Of a stretch of DNA of 59,721 nucleotides, positions 32,976 through 44,135 are shown in pieces (position 1 is the stretch's first letter; each line of letters starts with the position of its first letter). Origin of the DNA: Dissophora ornata (lineage: Eukaryota > Mortierellomycota > Mortierellomycetes > Mortierellales > Mortierellaceae); assembly GCA_025201705.1 (NCBI GenBank), contig MU616671.1, positions 1 through 59,721 of the forward strand, written 5' to 3'. Position numbers and translations under genes: made by a program. The notes beneath the pieces are model-generated. The model did no database searches. It had not been told where the DNA came from and saw only the letters and a list, made by a program, of their open reading frames with translations.

Positions 32976-33617
32976 TTGAACACCGTAAAACTAGCTCTGG
33001 GGGGTGCAGTTTTGCTGGCGCGGCTATTGGAGGAAGGGTTGCGTAGTTCAAGGGGAGGGGATTGAGTAGAAGACAAGAGCGAAGAATGAGATGACGAACA
33101 AAGAAAGTGCCGCTCTGACATAACGTGGGGGGGTGGAGCAAGAAGAACCTTGTCTTTTTCCCCCCAAGCCAGAAAAAAAAAAAAAAGAGCGGAAGGAATC
33201 ACATGATGTAACGTGTCAAAAGACTGAATTGCGCGGGGGCAAGACCTCAAACGTGTTGGCGCAGCAGCAGCTGTTTATTTTTATAATTTTTTTTTCTGCA
33301 ACGCGTATCAAGCCTACGCAGGGTCATTTAGTTTCGTAGGAACCGTCCAGCCTTTCGCTTTCTTCCATTATCGATAGTGAGTCGTTTTTATTGGTGGCAG
33401 AAATAAAAAGAAAAAAAAAAGGGCAAAGAACTATACAATAGTGTGCGGAAAAAAAAAACAACCAACAAAGAGAAAGCTGTAGTCAATGACCCCACACACA
33501 ATCTCTTTCTTTTCATCTGGGGGAATCTCCTGATATCTGAGGAGAACTTCTCAGATACAGTGTAGTGTGGTTTTGGGAAGTAACTGGGTGGCAAAAAAAG
33601 AGAAACAAATTACACAT
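32976..33617. other. Intergenic between SKP1 stop and palA start
   Basis: About 640 bp upstream of palA and downstream of SKP1, both on the minus strand. It contains several poly-A/poly-T tracts and no recognised gene. It should hold the palA promoter and the SKP1 3' UTR. Confidence 0.5.
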
Positions 33618-34097
33618 TTAGCGGTCCTCAGCCCACTCGTTCTCCTTCTTAATCTGGGCCTCCTCTTCAGGGGTAAAGTCGTTCACGATGTTGAAGGCCT
33701 TTCGGATCTCCTCGGGGGTCTTGCCCTTGATGATGTTAGCGACGGTCTTGCAGCCGACATCCAACAACGGCTTGATATCAAGATAGTTGGCTGCCAAGAT
33801 AATCTCGAACAACATCTCCTGGTCAACCTGCATGAACTTCATGTCCCACTCCTCAATATCGTTCGAGCGCTTGCGGGGGTCATCCGTCTCGTCGGGGACC
33901 TGGACGGGGTCGTTGCGGTGGTGCTCGCAGTACTCAATGACCTTTGTGAGGACAGGGGCCGTCACATTGGGCAGAGGGATCGGCGAGTCGGACTCACCAA
34001 CATCCTCAAGCATGTTCTTGATCAAGATCGAACGCTCGGCAACCTCCTTGTCGACTTTGAACTCTTGGTTGTCCGAGGACACGAGAATGACGGGCAT
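33618..34097 (-). CDS. SKP1: SCF ubiquitin-ligase adaptor Skp1
   Basis: A single-exon CDS of 159 residues. The start at 34097 gives [20 protein letters not shown], the standard Skp1 N-terminus; the frame is open further upstream but without family similarity. The BTB/POZ-like half includes [20 protein letters not shown] and [16 protein letters not shown]. The C-terminal F-box-binding half includes [38 protein letters not shown] and the terminal [13 protein letters not shown] end (here [10 protein letters not shown]). Skp1 bridges cullin-1 to F-box proteins in SCF E3 ligases and also acts in kinetochore and V-ATPase (RAVE) complexes. An F-box protein is encoded 18 kb away. Firm identification. 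Confidence 0.98.
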   Translation of the reverse strand: MPVILVSSDNQEFKVDKEVAERSILIKNMLEDVGESDSPIPLPNVTAPVLTKVIEYCEHHRNDPVQVPDETDDPRKRSNDIEEWDMKFMQVDQEMLFEIILAANYLDIKPLLDVGCKTVANIIKGKTPEEIRKAFNIVNDFTPEEEAQIKKENEWAEDR

Positions 34098-34422
34098 GAT
34101 GGTAGGGTGATGTGCTGTGCGAGGAGAGAAAGAAGTTGGTGGAAAGGATGATTGGAGAATGGATGAGGTGCGCAATAGAATTAGAGCTGGTCTCGTGATT
34201 AAGGGGCAACATGCCGCATCCAGTAAAACACGACCCACACCCCGTCTGTTCCAAGCTGAGCCGTCATTCATGCATCGGGTATCAACTGCAACATGGCCGC
34301 CATATGCGGGGATAATTGGATCTTTTATTGCTACGTTGACATGGGCTATTATTATCGCCTGTGTACCATGTCTATTACTGTCGTCGTCGTGCTCCCTCTA
34401 TCCAGCAAACAAAGGGTCTTCT
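34098..34422. promoter_or_regulatory. SKP1 upstream region
   Basis: 325 bp between the SKP1 start codon and the stop of the Sec7 gene, both minus strand. It must hold the SKP1 promoter and the 3' UTR of the upstream gene. No specific element is obvious. Confidence 0.4.
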
Positions 34423-37400
34423 CTATTGTGTCCACCAGATCTCCTTGCCCTTCACCTTCCGCACCCGTCCTGAAACTGCAGACATCACCGCGTCATCAGA
34501 ATCCCCTGATCCACTTTCCCCTTCTTCCTCTCCTGTCGCGGCTGTGTCTCTTGAAACGGACTCGCGGGCAGGTATGGTGTCATGCACGTGCTCTACATTG
34601 ACTTCAAGCTGCTGCCGCTGCTCCTCCTCTTCCTCCTCCTCTTCCTCCTGCACTTCCAATCCCACCCTTGAATATCGCTGCTCGTCCTCGCCGGTTTCTA
34701 TATCCGTGCTTTGCTCATAGTACTCTTCTTCGTACTCATATTCTTCCTCCTCTTCCAGCCCATATCCCTCGTCCTCCTCATACTCTTCATACTCCTCCTC
34801 TTCCTCCTCGGCGAGTCGTGCTTCCTCCTCAACACTCCTCCTAATTGCCTCCATCCGCCGCAACCGATCACGACCAAGAGCGCCCATAAAGCCAAGCATG
34901 AGAGCCATAAGACTATTTTGCTCCACCAACCTTATTAACTCCCACCCATGTCGATCCGGAATTGCAGACCCTGGCTTGGGCATCCTACAGAGCCACTGGT
35001 CCTTTGGAGAGATAGAACCCGTGTTGTTGTGCCAGTCAATATTAGCACTAACTCCAAGAGTTGGGCTCTGATGGCCCGCTGATGCCGCTGCTGCAAAAGT
35101 CGACACGCTAGGACTAACGGCTGAACGCGAAGGAGCTGGTCCTTTTCCAGGAAGTGTGTGGCCATCCGTTGGGATACCGAGACCCATGGCTGGCGGTGTT
35201 GCGACCGGGATTGGTAGCGGTACCGGCTCTGGCTGTCCATTCACCTGTGACGGCACAACCTCATCTTCGTCTGAAGTCTCAACTCCCAACAGGAGCTCCT
35301 TCAAGATCTGAAGGCCAATCGACTGCTCCAGGCTCGTATGCTCATTCAATCGCACAGCATTCTGTCCCTTCGCCATGAGCAGGCAATCCGTCAACACTCT
35401 AGCCCATTCGTCTTTTTCCACTCCCGTGGACGTTCCAAACAGATACCGACGCCTCGTTCCCAGATCATTGAGCAACGATATCTGGAACGTGTGCCTCATG
35501 AACTGTCTCTCGATCGCGATCGTATGTTTGGACGGCAAAGCCTGCAGATCATAGTACTGCTCCGGTGCTCCCTTTTCAGCAACCAATTTTGGGTGGATTG
35601 TCAACGTCTTCTTTCCAGGCGCCGATCCTGTGACCCTGAACCGCTGGCTACGGTGTGATCCGAATTCCAGAATAGAAGGCTCGCACTTCAAATCTCTTCC
35701 ATAGAGGAGGATTGAGAAATGAGGATTCAATACCGGGATTGTGATCGTGATAGGATCCGAGGGAATCTTGAGCGTCATTCTCGGTGGTAGGACCGCTGGA
35801 GACACCATAACCGGCCAAAGCTTGCGCGCCACAGCAGGGGTTGAATCTGCATGGTTCTCAAGGACATCCAGCTTGTCAGAGTCAATATCCAGCGGCTGGT
35901 GACTGATTGAAGAAAATATGCTGTAGAGCATGTCCCTTGGCACAATTCGCTGCTGGTCCAGTAACTGAAACATCTCCACGAACGATTCCCTCGTTGGCAT
36001 TGGGAAAGCTGTCAAGTCATCCAGATCCATTACCATGTACTGCTGCATCGAGGGTATCGATGGCATTAATAGGTTGGGCTCCATGACTGGAGTCGAAGAT
36101 ATCGTTGGAGTCGACGGTTGAGAGGCCACTCTGGGACGGACAAGGATACCAACCTCCTCCCTGTCTTTGACTATACTAGCACCTTCGTTGTCGTGAAGTT
36201 GAGCATTGAGCACAATCATGGCAATAACCAGCTTGTGTGCGATCGAGGCATCAAAGACCACCACATTGACGTTGGCTTCATACCAGCGCTTCGTGAATTC
36301 TTCCAGTACATAGTCGACGCTATTGATGGTTCGATCCGAATGTACACCATGTTGCAGCGGTGCCCCCAATCTATCCGGAATACTCAGCCGCCCTAGCAAT
36401 GTCCTCAGTGCCTCGTCCAACAACACGCCTGCAAACTGACACTGATCCAGAAATGCGCGATAAACATGTTTGTTGGCTGTGTTTGAGAGAAAGAGGGCAA
36501 GCTGGGTTTTGGAGAGCTCAGGGGTCTTGAACAGGAGGTGCGCCACAGAGACCGGATCGGGATGAAGTGCTCGCTTCTGAATAAACGTATTGAGGGCCCG
36601 AGTCGGGTTCTGGTCAAATGTATGGATGAACTCTGCCAAAATAGGTGGGATCTTACGGTTGCCCAAGCCTCCTGCTTCACCACTCTTGGGGTCGTATTTG
36701 TCACGCGTCAGGCTGAGGCTGATCTTTTTGAGCTCAATCACATCCTTGACTTGAAAACGACTGTCCAGGGTCGGATGGCCCTCAGACATGTGCTTCGCAA
36801 TCAGCAGGATGTCACTGAACAAGAACAGGTACCGATCCTTGACAGTCGAAGTATTGATGACCTGCAAGATCTTTCCGTGGTGAATGCATTTCCGCGGCGG
36901 GTTAGTCAGCGAAACTGGCTGATTTTCCGTCACAGTTGGAGGAGTCGGTGCAAGTTTACTGGCAATAACAGGGTTGCTATTCGGTGCCCTCTTTGGTGGC
37001 TCAACATTCCTGTGTTTTGTCCGCATCCGAGGCTTTTCGGGCAAGGTCGTTGGGGGTGGCGGAAGAGGAGGAAGGGGGTGGTTGACCGTACTACCAATAT
37101 CGAAGCCGTGGGCCAGATCTCCTGGGTAGAGAATGGTCTGTGGTCGTATCTCTGGCGACCTTGATTGGGGTATCCTAGGTGTAGATGTTCCTGAGCTTGG
37201 CGAGGGTAGGACGGGTGACAGCGGATGGATAGCGTGATCCTTTACGCGCACAGTGGGACTAAGAACCGGTGTTGTAGGTCCTGGATGAACTTCCTGCTCA
37301 TTTGATCTCTGAAGATCTACAGGGCAGTAGATAATCAACAGTATATGAGCAAACAGAGAACAAGAAAACGTGGTAGTGAATCATACTGTAGATGCCCACT

Positions 37401-38462
37401 TGCTACGACTTGTCTCTTACCAGCCATAATCAACGGATGCATCCTCGTCGCCCAAGTTGCAGAGCCTTGGTGCTTCCGCACATTATCCGTCTCTACTGCA
37501 GTCTCAAGCTCGACCTGGCCAGCGACATCATGTTCATAATCAATCTGCCACTGCTGCTGCTGGTTGTTGTCCTCGTAGCTCTCAGGATCACTCTCTCGCT
37601 GCTGCTCACTTTCAGAGTCGCTCGGCTGATGATCCCGACCGACCGATCTAATCCAATGCCTTGCATGTTCTGACGCAGGGGAGCCAAATATTGGGGAATG
37701 TGATAAAGACGTACTTAGGGTGTTGATACTTTGGTTGCTAATGCTGTTGGTGCGGCTGACACTACCGCCGCCGCCACCACTACTACCACCACCACTACTG
37801 TTGCTGCGACCGCTCCGACTTGGTGACCGTGGCAGTTGCTGCTTCGACTGGTTGTTTAGTTGCGAGCTTGGGGAAAGAAACTGCCGAGGTTTATTATCCT
37901 TGGGTGGTGGATTCCGCGGAGGCCTGGTTTGCAAGACTGACTGTCCAGTTGACAATGGCTGCTTCTTGAGTAATGCCTGATAACTTCGCTGAATCTCGGA
38001 TGTGTTAAACTGCAGCTGCGGTGCACGATCGGCTGTTGCTGCTGCTACTACTACTGCTGTTGTTGTTGTTGTTGTTGTTATTTGCCGAACCCCAATATTA
38101 TTGTTGGTCTCGGCATTGCCATTATTGGAGGCGAGGTGAAGGTTAAACGTTCCCCCACCCGGTGATGTAGGTAATCCACCTGTTGATGAGCGCGAGGGCT
38201 TGGGCGATGGCGGTTGTTGTTGCTGTGCGAATGATTGGAGTCGATCGGTGGCTATGTTGCTGCCGTTGTTGTTATTTTTGTTGTTGTTATTGTTGTCATC
38301 GAAAGAACCATTGGTCCCCCTTGGAGTGCTTGGAATGGTGTTCTGTGGAAACTGGGCTTGGGAAGGCGACTGGGGTATGGGTTCAGAATGGTAGAACTGT
38401 GCGCGTGTCCGAGGCGAGGTTGGGGACATTGGCGGGGGTTGCTGCCAGGGGGTGTTGCTCAT
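34423..38462 (-). CDS. PH-Sec7-PH protein, Arf-GEF-like, catalytic Glu missing
   Basis: Exons 38462-37421 and 37316-34423, joined at ATGGCTG|GTAAGA...TGTAG, give about 1,311 residues. Residues 1-345 are Ser/Gln/Asn-rich and disordered. A PH-like segment (KILQVINTSTVKDRYLFLFS) is at about 495-540. A Sec7-like domain follows at about 575-735 with AHLLFKTPELSKTQLALFLS, VYRAFLDQCQFAG and LVIAMIVLNAQLHD. A second PH-like segment is at about 885-990, and a very acidic Glu/Tyr tail at about 1170-1260. Sec7 domains catalyse GDP release from Arf GTPases through a glutamate in F-R-L-P-G-E. Here that loop reads GRLSIPDRLG (about 657-666), so the Glu finger is absent. The protein may be an Arf-binding scaffold rather than a GEF. 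Which fungal Sec7 subfamily it belongs to is not clear. Confidence 0.8.
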
Positions 38463-39915
38463 CGCCGGCAGTGAATCCAGGGGGATGGAAGGAAGAGGCG
38501 ATGGGGGGGGGGAAAGGAAGGAAGACCGGGTACAGAAGGGGAGATGGGAGAAGGGATGTGTGTAGACTAAGGTGCAGACGAGGAATGCAAAGGATGGAGG
38601 GAAACAAACAAAAAAAGAGGTAAGGTTTATTACAGCAGCCGAGAGGCAGTCATAAACTCGCATTCGGCAGCCGAGTCTAAGTAGGTACATTGATATACCC
38701 ATGTTTCGAGTGTGAATTTGTGAATACTTGTGTTGATTAGCATTTTAATATCGAGATTGTGTCTGCTGCTGCTCACAGCAACGTACACATGCATCATTGC
38801 TGCTGTACTATAATTGAATTGCGGGAGCAACGGGAACAGAGCACTCCACAAGTAGAGAGCACTGTCGTCCAAGCTACAAGCTTTGTGGGAACAGCTCGTC
38901 ACTTTGCAGACAAGTAAGTCTGCGCAAGTTCGAGCCGACGCGGAGGGAAGGTTACACCCGAAGCCGGGCTTTTACTTTCCCGGCCATCACCCAAATGTCG
39001 CGTCTCTGCGTCTCTGATACACGTAGCCGATCCTCCAGTACTTTGAGCACCATTGCTCACTGCCACCGCCAACATTGACGACTACATGTGCTCTACCAAT
39101 CGCGTCCAAACCCCAATACCGAGATATATCGCGCCACGTCTCTGCCATCCAAAATAATGCGGGTCACACGACAAAAGATACCGCAGCTGTTGTACCTCCT
39201 TTTCGTAAATGGATCAAGTAATACTTGTTGAAACAAGCATTGCGTGTATCGTAGATTCAACATCTAGCACGACAGGGAGTTGCGCCGTGGGTCGCCGCAC
39301 TGTCTTCCTTCCTCGTTTCCCCCTTATTACTCCTGCATCTCCAATCTATTTCTTGTGGTAGGGCTTGGATCATTACAGCGTTTAATAAGTGGATAAGTGA
39401 CGGAAAGGTCATGCAGTTTGGGCTGTCCTTCTTCAAAGCGAGTCCATGACAAGTTACAAAAGGAGACTAGAAGGAGTGTCTCAATCATGGAAATGTGTTT
39501 TTTTCTCCTTGCTCAGCTATATTTCTCTATTACCGTCATTGTCTCTGGCGCATCTGTCTGCTCAACGCGATTAAGCGCAGATCCGCAAGCTACTCACCAA
39601 CTCTGGATTTACAAAACATCATTTATCCAATATGTCTGTTACGCATTTCGAGTCATGGATACCAGCGTGGGGGTAAGAGAAGGGGGGGGGGGGCTATACA
39701 CTTGCAAAGGACAATAGTTCCTTGGCCACAGGTACCTAAACGACTTTTGAAATGAGGACGCGCAAGGACAAAAGTTGACACGCGTTCATGTGCGGGGGTC
39801 GTCTAAAAATCACACAATGAAAAATGCTGTTTTATTTATTTCCACAAATCAAACCCCCCCCTTCTCCTGCCTGCCTCTATTACTTCCTCTTCCCTTTACA
39901 AAGTTTCTCCTGCGT
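38463..39915. other. Intergenic, no gene seen
   Basis: About 1.45 kb upstream of the Sec7 gene and downstream of RSM7. The frame upstream of the chosen Sec7 start stays open to 38702, but the extra residues are hydrophobic and Pro/Ser-rich without family support, so I treat it as leader. A plus-strand open frame, 39397-39717, has no recognisable features. Confidence 0.5.
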
Positions 39916-40845
39916 TTAATACTTCAATGACGCATTAGCCCTGTTCGCCAACGCCATCTTATGCAACTGATTCTTCTTGACAAGCGCCCCACTGTTCCCA
40001 TTCACCACCGCCAAAAACTCGGTCGCCAATCGATCCTTGTAAGCCTTCTCACCCTTTCGCTTATCACTCGCCTCCAAAATCCACACAATGGCCTTTCTTC
40101 GCCTCTGTCTCTCCGTCATCGGGTTGGGCACTTGCAAAACCTTGGATCCCTTTTTGATCGGTGTCAACTTCAAAATCGGACTTGCCAACTCCAATGCATC
40201 CAATACAACCTGATAAGGATCGGAATGGGTTCGGCTCCGGATCTCCAACATCGCATCCGCCACAAATCGTTGTGCACGCGCCTTCTTGCCATCCTTCATG
40301 ATCGTGTTGACAAGTTGTTTCAGGATCGGGTTCTCGTTGAGCGATCGCGCTTGCTCCGGCGACACAGGTACAAACTCTGCAAAGGCTGCCGCCTGACGAG
40401 ATCCTGCTCCTTCCTCCTCAGTTTCCTCGCCTTCTTTTTCTTTCACTTCTCCCGAAACATCCTCCTCCTCTCCTGCTGCCTCCAATGGCTTCTGCTCTGA
40501 TGATGATGATGATGATGGTGATGATGGTGATGATGATGAACTTGCTGCTTTCGTTGCTGCTGGTACCTCTGGTGTTGCTGTTGCTGTAGATTTGGTCAAA
40601 GTAGTCGCGGCAGTCGTTTCGGAAGACGAGGTCATGGGTGGAGGCAAAGGTGTCGAAGGTGTGGTCGCAGCGTTAGGCGACGCAGCGACGGCATTGGGGC
40701 GGGTGCCGCTGTGGAACTGTGCGACAGACCACCTGCTTGCGACGGTGCCGGCAGCAGCAGTAGCAACATGGGCATGAATCTGTGCCTGCTGCTTCCAGAT
40801 TCGAACAGAGGAGACGCCTCCCAATCGTGCAAAGTTGCGGAGCAT
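39916..40845 (-). CDS. RSM7: Mitochondrial small-subunit ribosomal protein uS7m
   Basis: A single-exon CDS of 309 residues. The start at 40845 gives MLRNFARLGGVSSVRIWKQQ, an Arg-containing presequence typical of mitochondrial import; the open frame extends upstream with no family support. The C-terminal ~150 residues are the S7 domain: LVNTIMKDGKKARAQRFVAD, YQVVLDALELASPILKL, KKGSKVLQVPNPMTERQRRR and LVKKNQLHKMALANRANASL. uS7 organises the 3' major domain of small-subunit rRNA and lies near the E site. Between presequence and domain is an unusually long Ala/Thr/Ser-rich then Glu-rich linker (about residues 50-150), partly coded by GAT/ATG microsatellite-like DNA. Function is firm; the role of the linker is unknown. 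Confidence 0.95.
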   Translation of the reverse strand: MLRNFARLGGVSSVRIWKQQAQIHAHVATAAAGTVASRWSVAQFHSGTRPNAVAASPNAATTPSTPLPPPMTSSSETTAATTLTKSTATATPEVPAATKAASSSSSPSSPSSSSSSEQKPLEAAGEEEDVSGEVKEKEGEETEEEGAGSRQAAAFAEFVPVSPEQARSLNENPILKQLVNTIMKDGKKARAQRFVADAMLEIRSRTHSDPYQVVLDALELASPILKLTPIKKGSKVLQVPNPMTERQRRRKAIVWILEASDKRKGEKAYKDRLATEFLAVVNGNSGALVKKNQLHKMALANRANASLKY

Positions 40846-41280
40846 GTCGAAATCGATTTCGATGAGATGGGTCGGAAATAGAAAGGATGGGGTCTCTCTT
40901 GCTGCAGGGAAAGAGAAACACGAGAGTAGGGAGGAGGGAGGGAGAGAGAGAACGGAAGCGTGCCTGAGCTGAATGTTGATCCCTTTTCGGCACCTGCTCT
41001 TTTTTGTCGGCGTATATTTCTGGGCAGCCCTGGAACCACTTTGCCCGAAATAGGCCAAGCCACTTGTTGACAAGTAGATCGTAGCCATTCCCAAACAGTC
41101 ACCTGCCTTCGATCCGTCCGTTCAGCAACCTGAACCCGAGCCATGGTCACTGGGGGGGGGGTTCCCCCTTGGCACCGGATAGGCAATGGTAGCAAGCACG
41201 CTAGATGGGCTTCTTACAAAATTTATTATACAGGATATCATACAATCAAAACGAGTCTTCAGCGTTCCGCTTTTACTCGC
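40846..41280. other. Intergenic between HOS2 stop and RSM7 start
   Basis: 435 bp, both genes on the minus strand. It holds the RSM7 promoter and the HOS2 3' UTR. A GGAGGGAGGGAGAGAGAG purine tract lies at ~40.93 kb. Confidence 0.4.
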
Positions 41281-43065
41281 TTAGCTTTCAATGTCCATCT
41301 CCATATCCACATCCTGCTCATTGTCGTAATAATCGTTCCCATGGTCACGGCCTCGCTGCTTCTCCTTTTCCTCCTTTCCCTTTACAGAGTCCGCCATCAG
41401 CTCCGCTTCCTCCTCATCGTTCATCTCCAAGAATCCTTGGATATCCGGCGGCTGTTCTTGCATCTGAACACTTGGTGCCCCGTTCAGGAACCGCAGATGT
41501 TCCAGCACCTTGATCCTCAGATTCCGGATGTACTGTCTCGTGTTCATGTTCTCAACTTTGCCCGAGAGGTGTGGATGGAGCTTGTAGTCCGGTTGGAAAT
41601 AGTCGATATACTCATTGTAGGGAAGATCGTTCGAGACTTCATGGTCCACCAGAATCGAGGTCTCGTACGTCCAGCATCGCGCCACGTTTCGGATCGTATA
41701 CCCTCCACCACCAAGGACCAAAAGCGGCAGCTTAAACTCCTTGATGAACCGAACACACTCCCCATGGGCCTTGATCGACAAATTAAAACATCCCAGTCGG
41801 TCGCATCCCAACGAATCAGCCCCACACTGCAGGACAATAGCCGATGGTCTAAACGAATTGATGACGGCCTCCATCACAGATTTGAACAGGTAGATGTAAG
41901 ATTCGTCGTCGATGCCGTCCTTGAGCGGTACATTGAGAGAGTAGTGCTTTCCGACCCCGCTTCCAATCTCATCAATATCCCCTGTTCCCGGGAAAAAGTC
42001 GCCGTTGTATTTGTGGAAAGAAACTGTCATGACTCTGTCCGTTGCGTAGAACGCCTCCTGTACTCCATCTCCATGGTGAATGTCAATGTCCACGTAAAGC
42101 ACTCGAGGGTAGTGTCTATTAGGGTGATAAAACAATTCGGTCCGATTAATTCAATGAAACTCTACACGCTGGAACAAGAAAGAGCCTATTAGACTTACGT
42201 TAAAAGCTCAAAGATGCCCAGAACAATATCGTTCACATAACAAAATCCCGAAGCCTCGACCCGTTTGGCGTGATGCAGACCCCCGGACCAGTTAATACTG
42301 ATATCCGCAGAACCGTTCGTCAGTTTCCGGGCAGCATCGATCGTCGCCCCAGAATAAATCTTGCAGAAATCAAACATGCCGTCAAAGACTGGGCAGTCGT
42401 CCCCCACATTGTAGCGGCTAAACACTTTGCTGAAATTGTTCATATTCTCTGGAGTTACCCTAAGAAATGTTTGTGGGACATTTGAACAGCAGACTTTCCG
42501 TTTTTAGTCTCTCGACTCCAAAATAAAGTCTATCCAGGAGATACCAGCTGTTGATTGATTTTTTTTTTTACCTCTTTAGAAAGTCGATGTAGTCTGCGGC
42601 ATGAAAGCTTAGGATCTCTTCTTCAGTAGCTCGACGGGGTTGAAAGATCTCCATCTTTTTGTGCAGATCATACGATACCACGAGGTGATTCGTCAGCGTC
42701 AGTCGATGCGGCTTCATAGGGTGTCGCTCCTGTTACTCAGCGTATTAAAAAATAGTTTTTTGCATTGTAATTAGAATAGGACAAAAAAGCCGTAAAAAGA
42801 GTAGACTCTACGGTGGAGGCACAAGGCTCTATCACCATCACCCCCCTCCCCACACACACACACACACACACTCAGATAAATAGCATACCCCGTAATGGTA
42901 GTTCCCGACTTCCTCATCGTGAAAGTATGCAACAATGTCATTCGAGTGGCTGCCGACACGCTTGGTCGCGACAGAGTTCCTGGTTGTCGGTAAAGCATTC
43001 GATCGAGTCGAGAAGGTGGATGTTGTCGAGTCAGGCTCATAGTTAACCACTGTCCGCCTGGACAT
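41281..43065 (-). CDS. HOS2: Class I histone deacetylase, HDAC3/Hos2 type
   Basis: Four exons (43065-42889, 42729-42572, 42459-42199 and 42115-41281) give 476 residues. Class I HDAC motifs run in order: [52 protein letters not shown] with the active-site His pair, [16 protein letters not shown] with zinc-binding Asp and His, [18 protein letters not shown], and [18 protein letters not shown] with the catalytic Tyr. The '[20 protein letters not shown]' stretch matches HDAC3 better than HDAC1/Rpd3, which supports assignment to the Hos2 branch (Set3 complex in yeasts). A ~50-residue N-terminal extension precedes the domain, and the C-terminus is acidic ([12 protein letters not shown]). It should remove acetyl groups from histone tails in the nucleus. 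Confidence 0.94.
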
Positions 43066-43528
43066 TTGCGCGACTGCAGTATGTTCCTTTTCTGGCTGTT
43101 GTTGGTTTGTTCACGATGCTGTTCAACTCGAACAAAGGATGGAGGGGGGATTTCGTTGATGCAGTTTCAAGGGTTTTGTTAAGACATGGACAACCTCAAA
43201 AAAGTATGTGTCCAAATTATGCTAAAGGAAAAACTTAGTACCCCTTAAAATCCGGGGAATGGCTTTCTTTCGAAAAGTAGCCAGCCTTTGAAGGCAGACT
43301 TTTTTTATGGTAAAATTATTTGGCTTTTCAAAATGCTTTTTTTTTTTTTTTTTTTGACCAAAGCGAGTGCTGTTCTCGATCCATCGATGCTCTGAAATTA
43401 GGCGACGGAACGGTTAGAGTGTGGGATACGGAAACATTCCAATAAAGTATGGAAAGTAAGAGTGGAGTGTGGAGTGTGAAATTGGGGTTTGTGTGGAAGA
43501 CGCTACGGGTGATCGCCCAGTCTCTTTC
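43066..43528. other. Intergenic between CYR1 stop and HOS2 start
   Basis: About 460 bp. It contains an 18-20 nt poly-T tract at ~43.34 kb and, at 43401-43445 on the plus strand, a short in-frame reading GDGTVRVWDTETFQ plus stop that resembles one WD40 blade. No complete gene. Confidence 0.45.
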
Positions 43529-44094
43529 TTACAAGAGAGCCGGTGAACCCATGCCACCCATGATGCTCACATACGTCTGAAGTGCCCGCATAATGTAGTT
43601 GGGGTCATTATCCATGACCTTGCTCAGTGACTCATAGACCTCGACAAACGGCCCGGACTTGACCATGTACAACTGTGAATAACAGTTCTATTGGAGAAGT
43701 AGTAGACATGTCAAGGATTTAGAATACGGTGCAATTTCAAACCACACGCTGTTGAACACCATTTTGCAAAAAAAAAATAATAAGCTGCTTCTAGGCATTA
43801 CCTCAATTCTGGCAATACAGTTGTCCGCGATCCGAGTAAGACAATCCATGTCGGCATTATCTTCAATAGGTAATGAGAGTAGCTCCAAGCTTTGATCCGT
43901 GGCACGACCGTGCTTGGCCACTGCACCCGAGACCAGCCGCTCAAGGCGTAAGCAGATGTTCTGTAGCGTCCGCACAGACGAAGAATCCAGCACCATGAAT
44001 TGCTCCGCGACCCCCTGCTAATAAGGAGAGTAGAAAAAGGCAAGCATGACATGAGAATTTAACATCGTGGCGATTTGAGATATTGATAGAACAT

Positions 44095-44135
<41 letters not shown>

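Noticed and set aside
38463..38702. Longer N-terminus for the Sec7 protein
   Set aside because: The frame is open, but the added residues are hydrophobic and Pro/Ser-rich leader-like sequence; the ATG at 38462 is the more natural start.
38885..38960. tRNA-like stretch (gcgcaagttcgagccgacgc)
   Set aside because: A T-arm-like sequence is visible, but I could not form an acceptor stem or a convincing anticodon arm around it.
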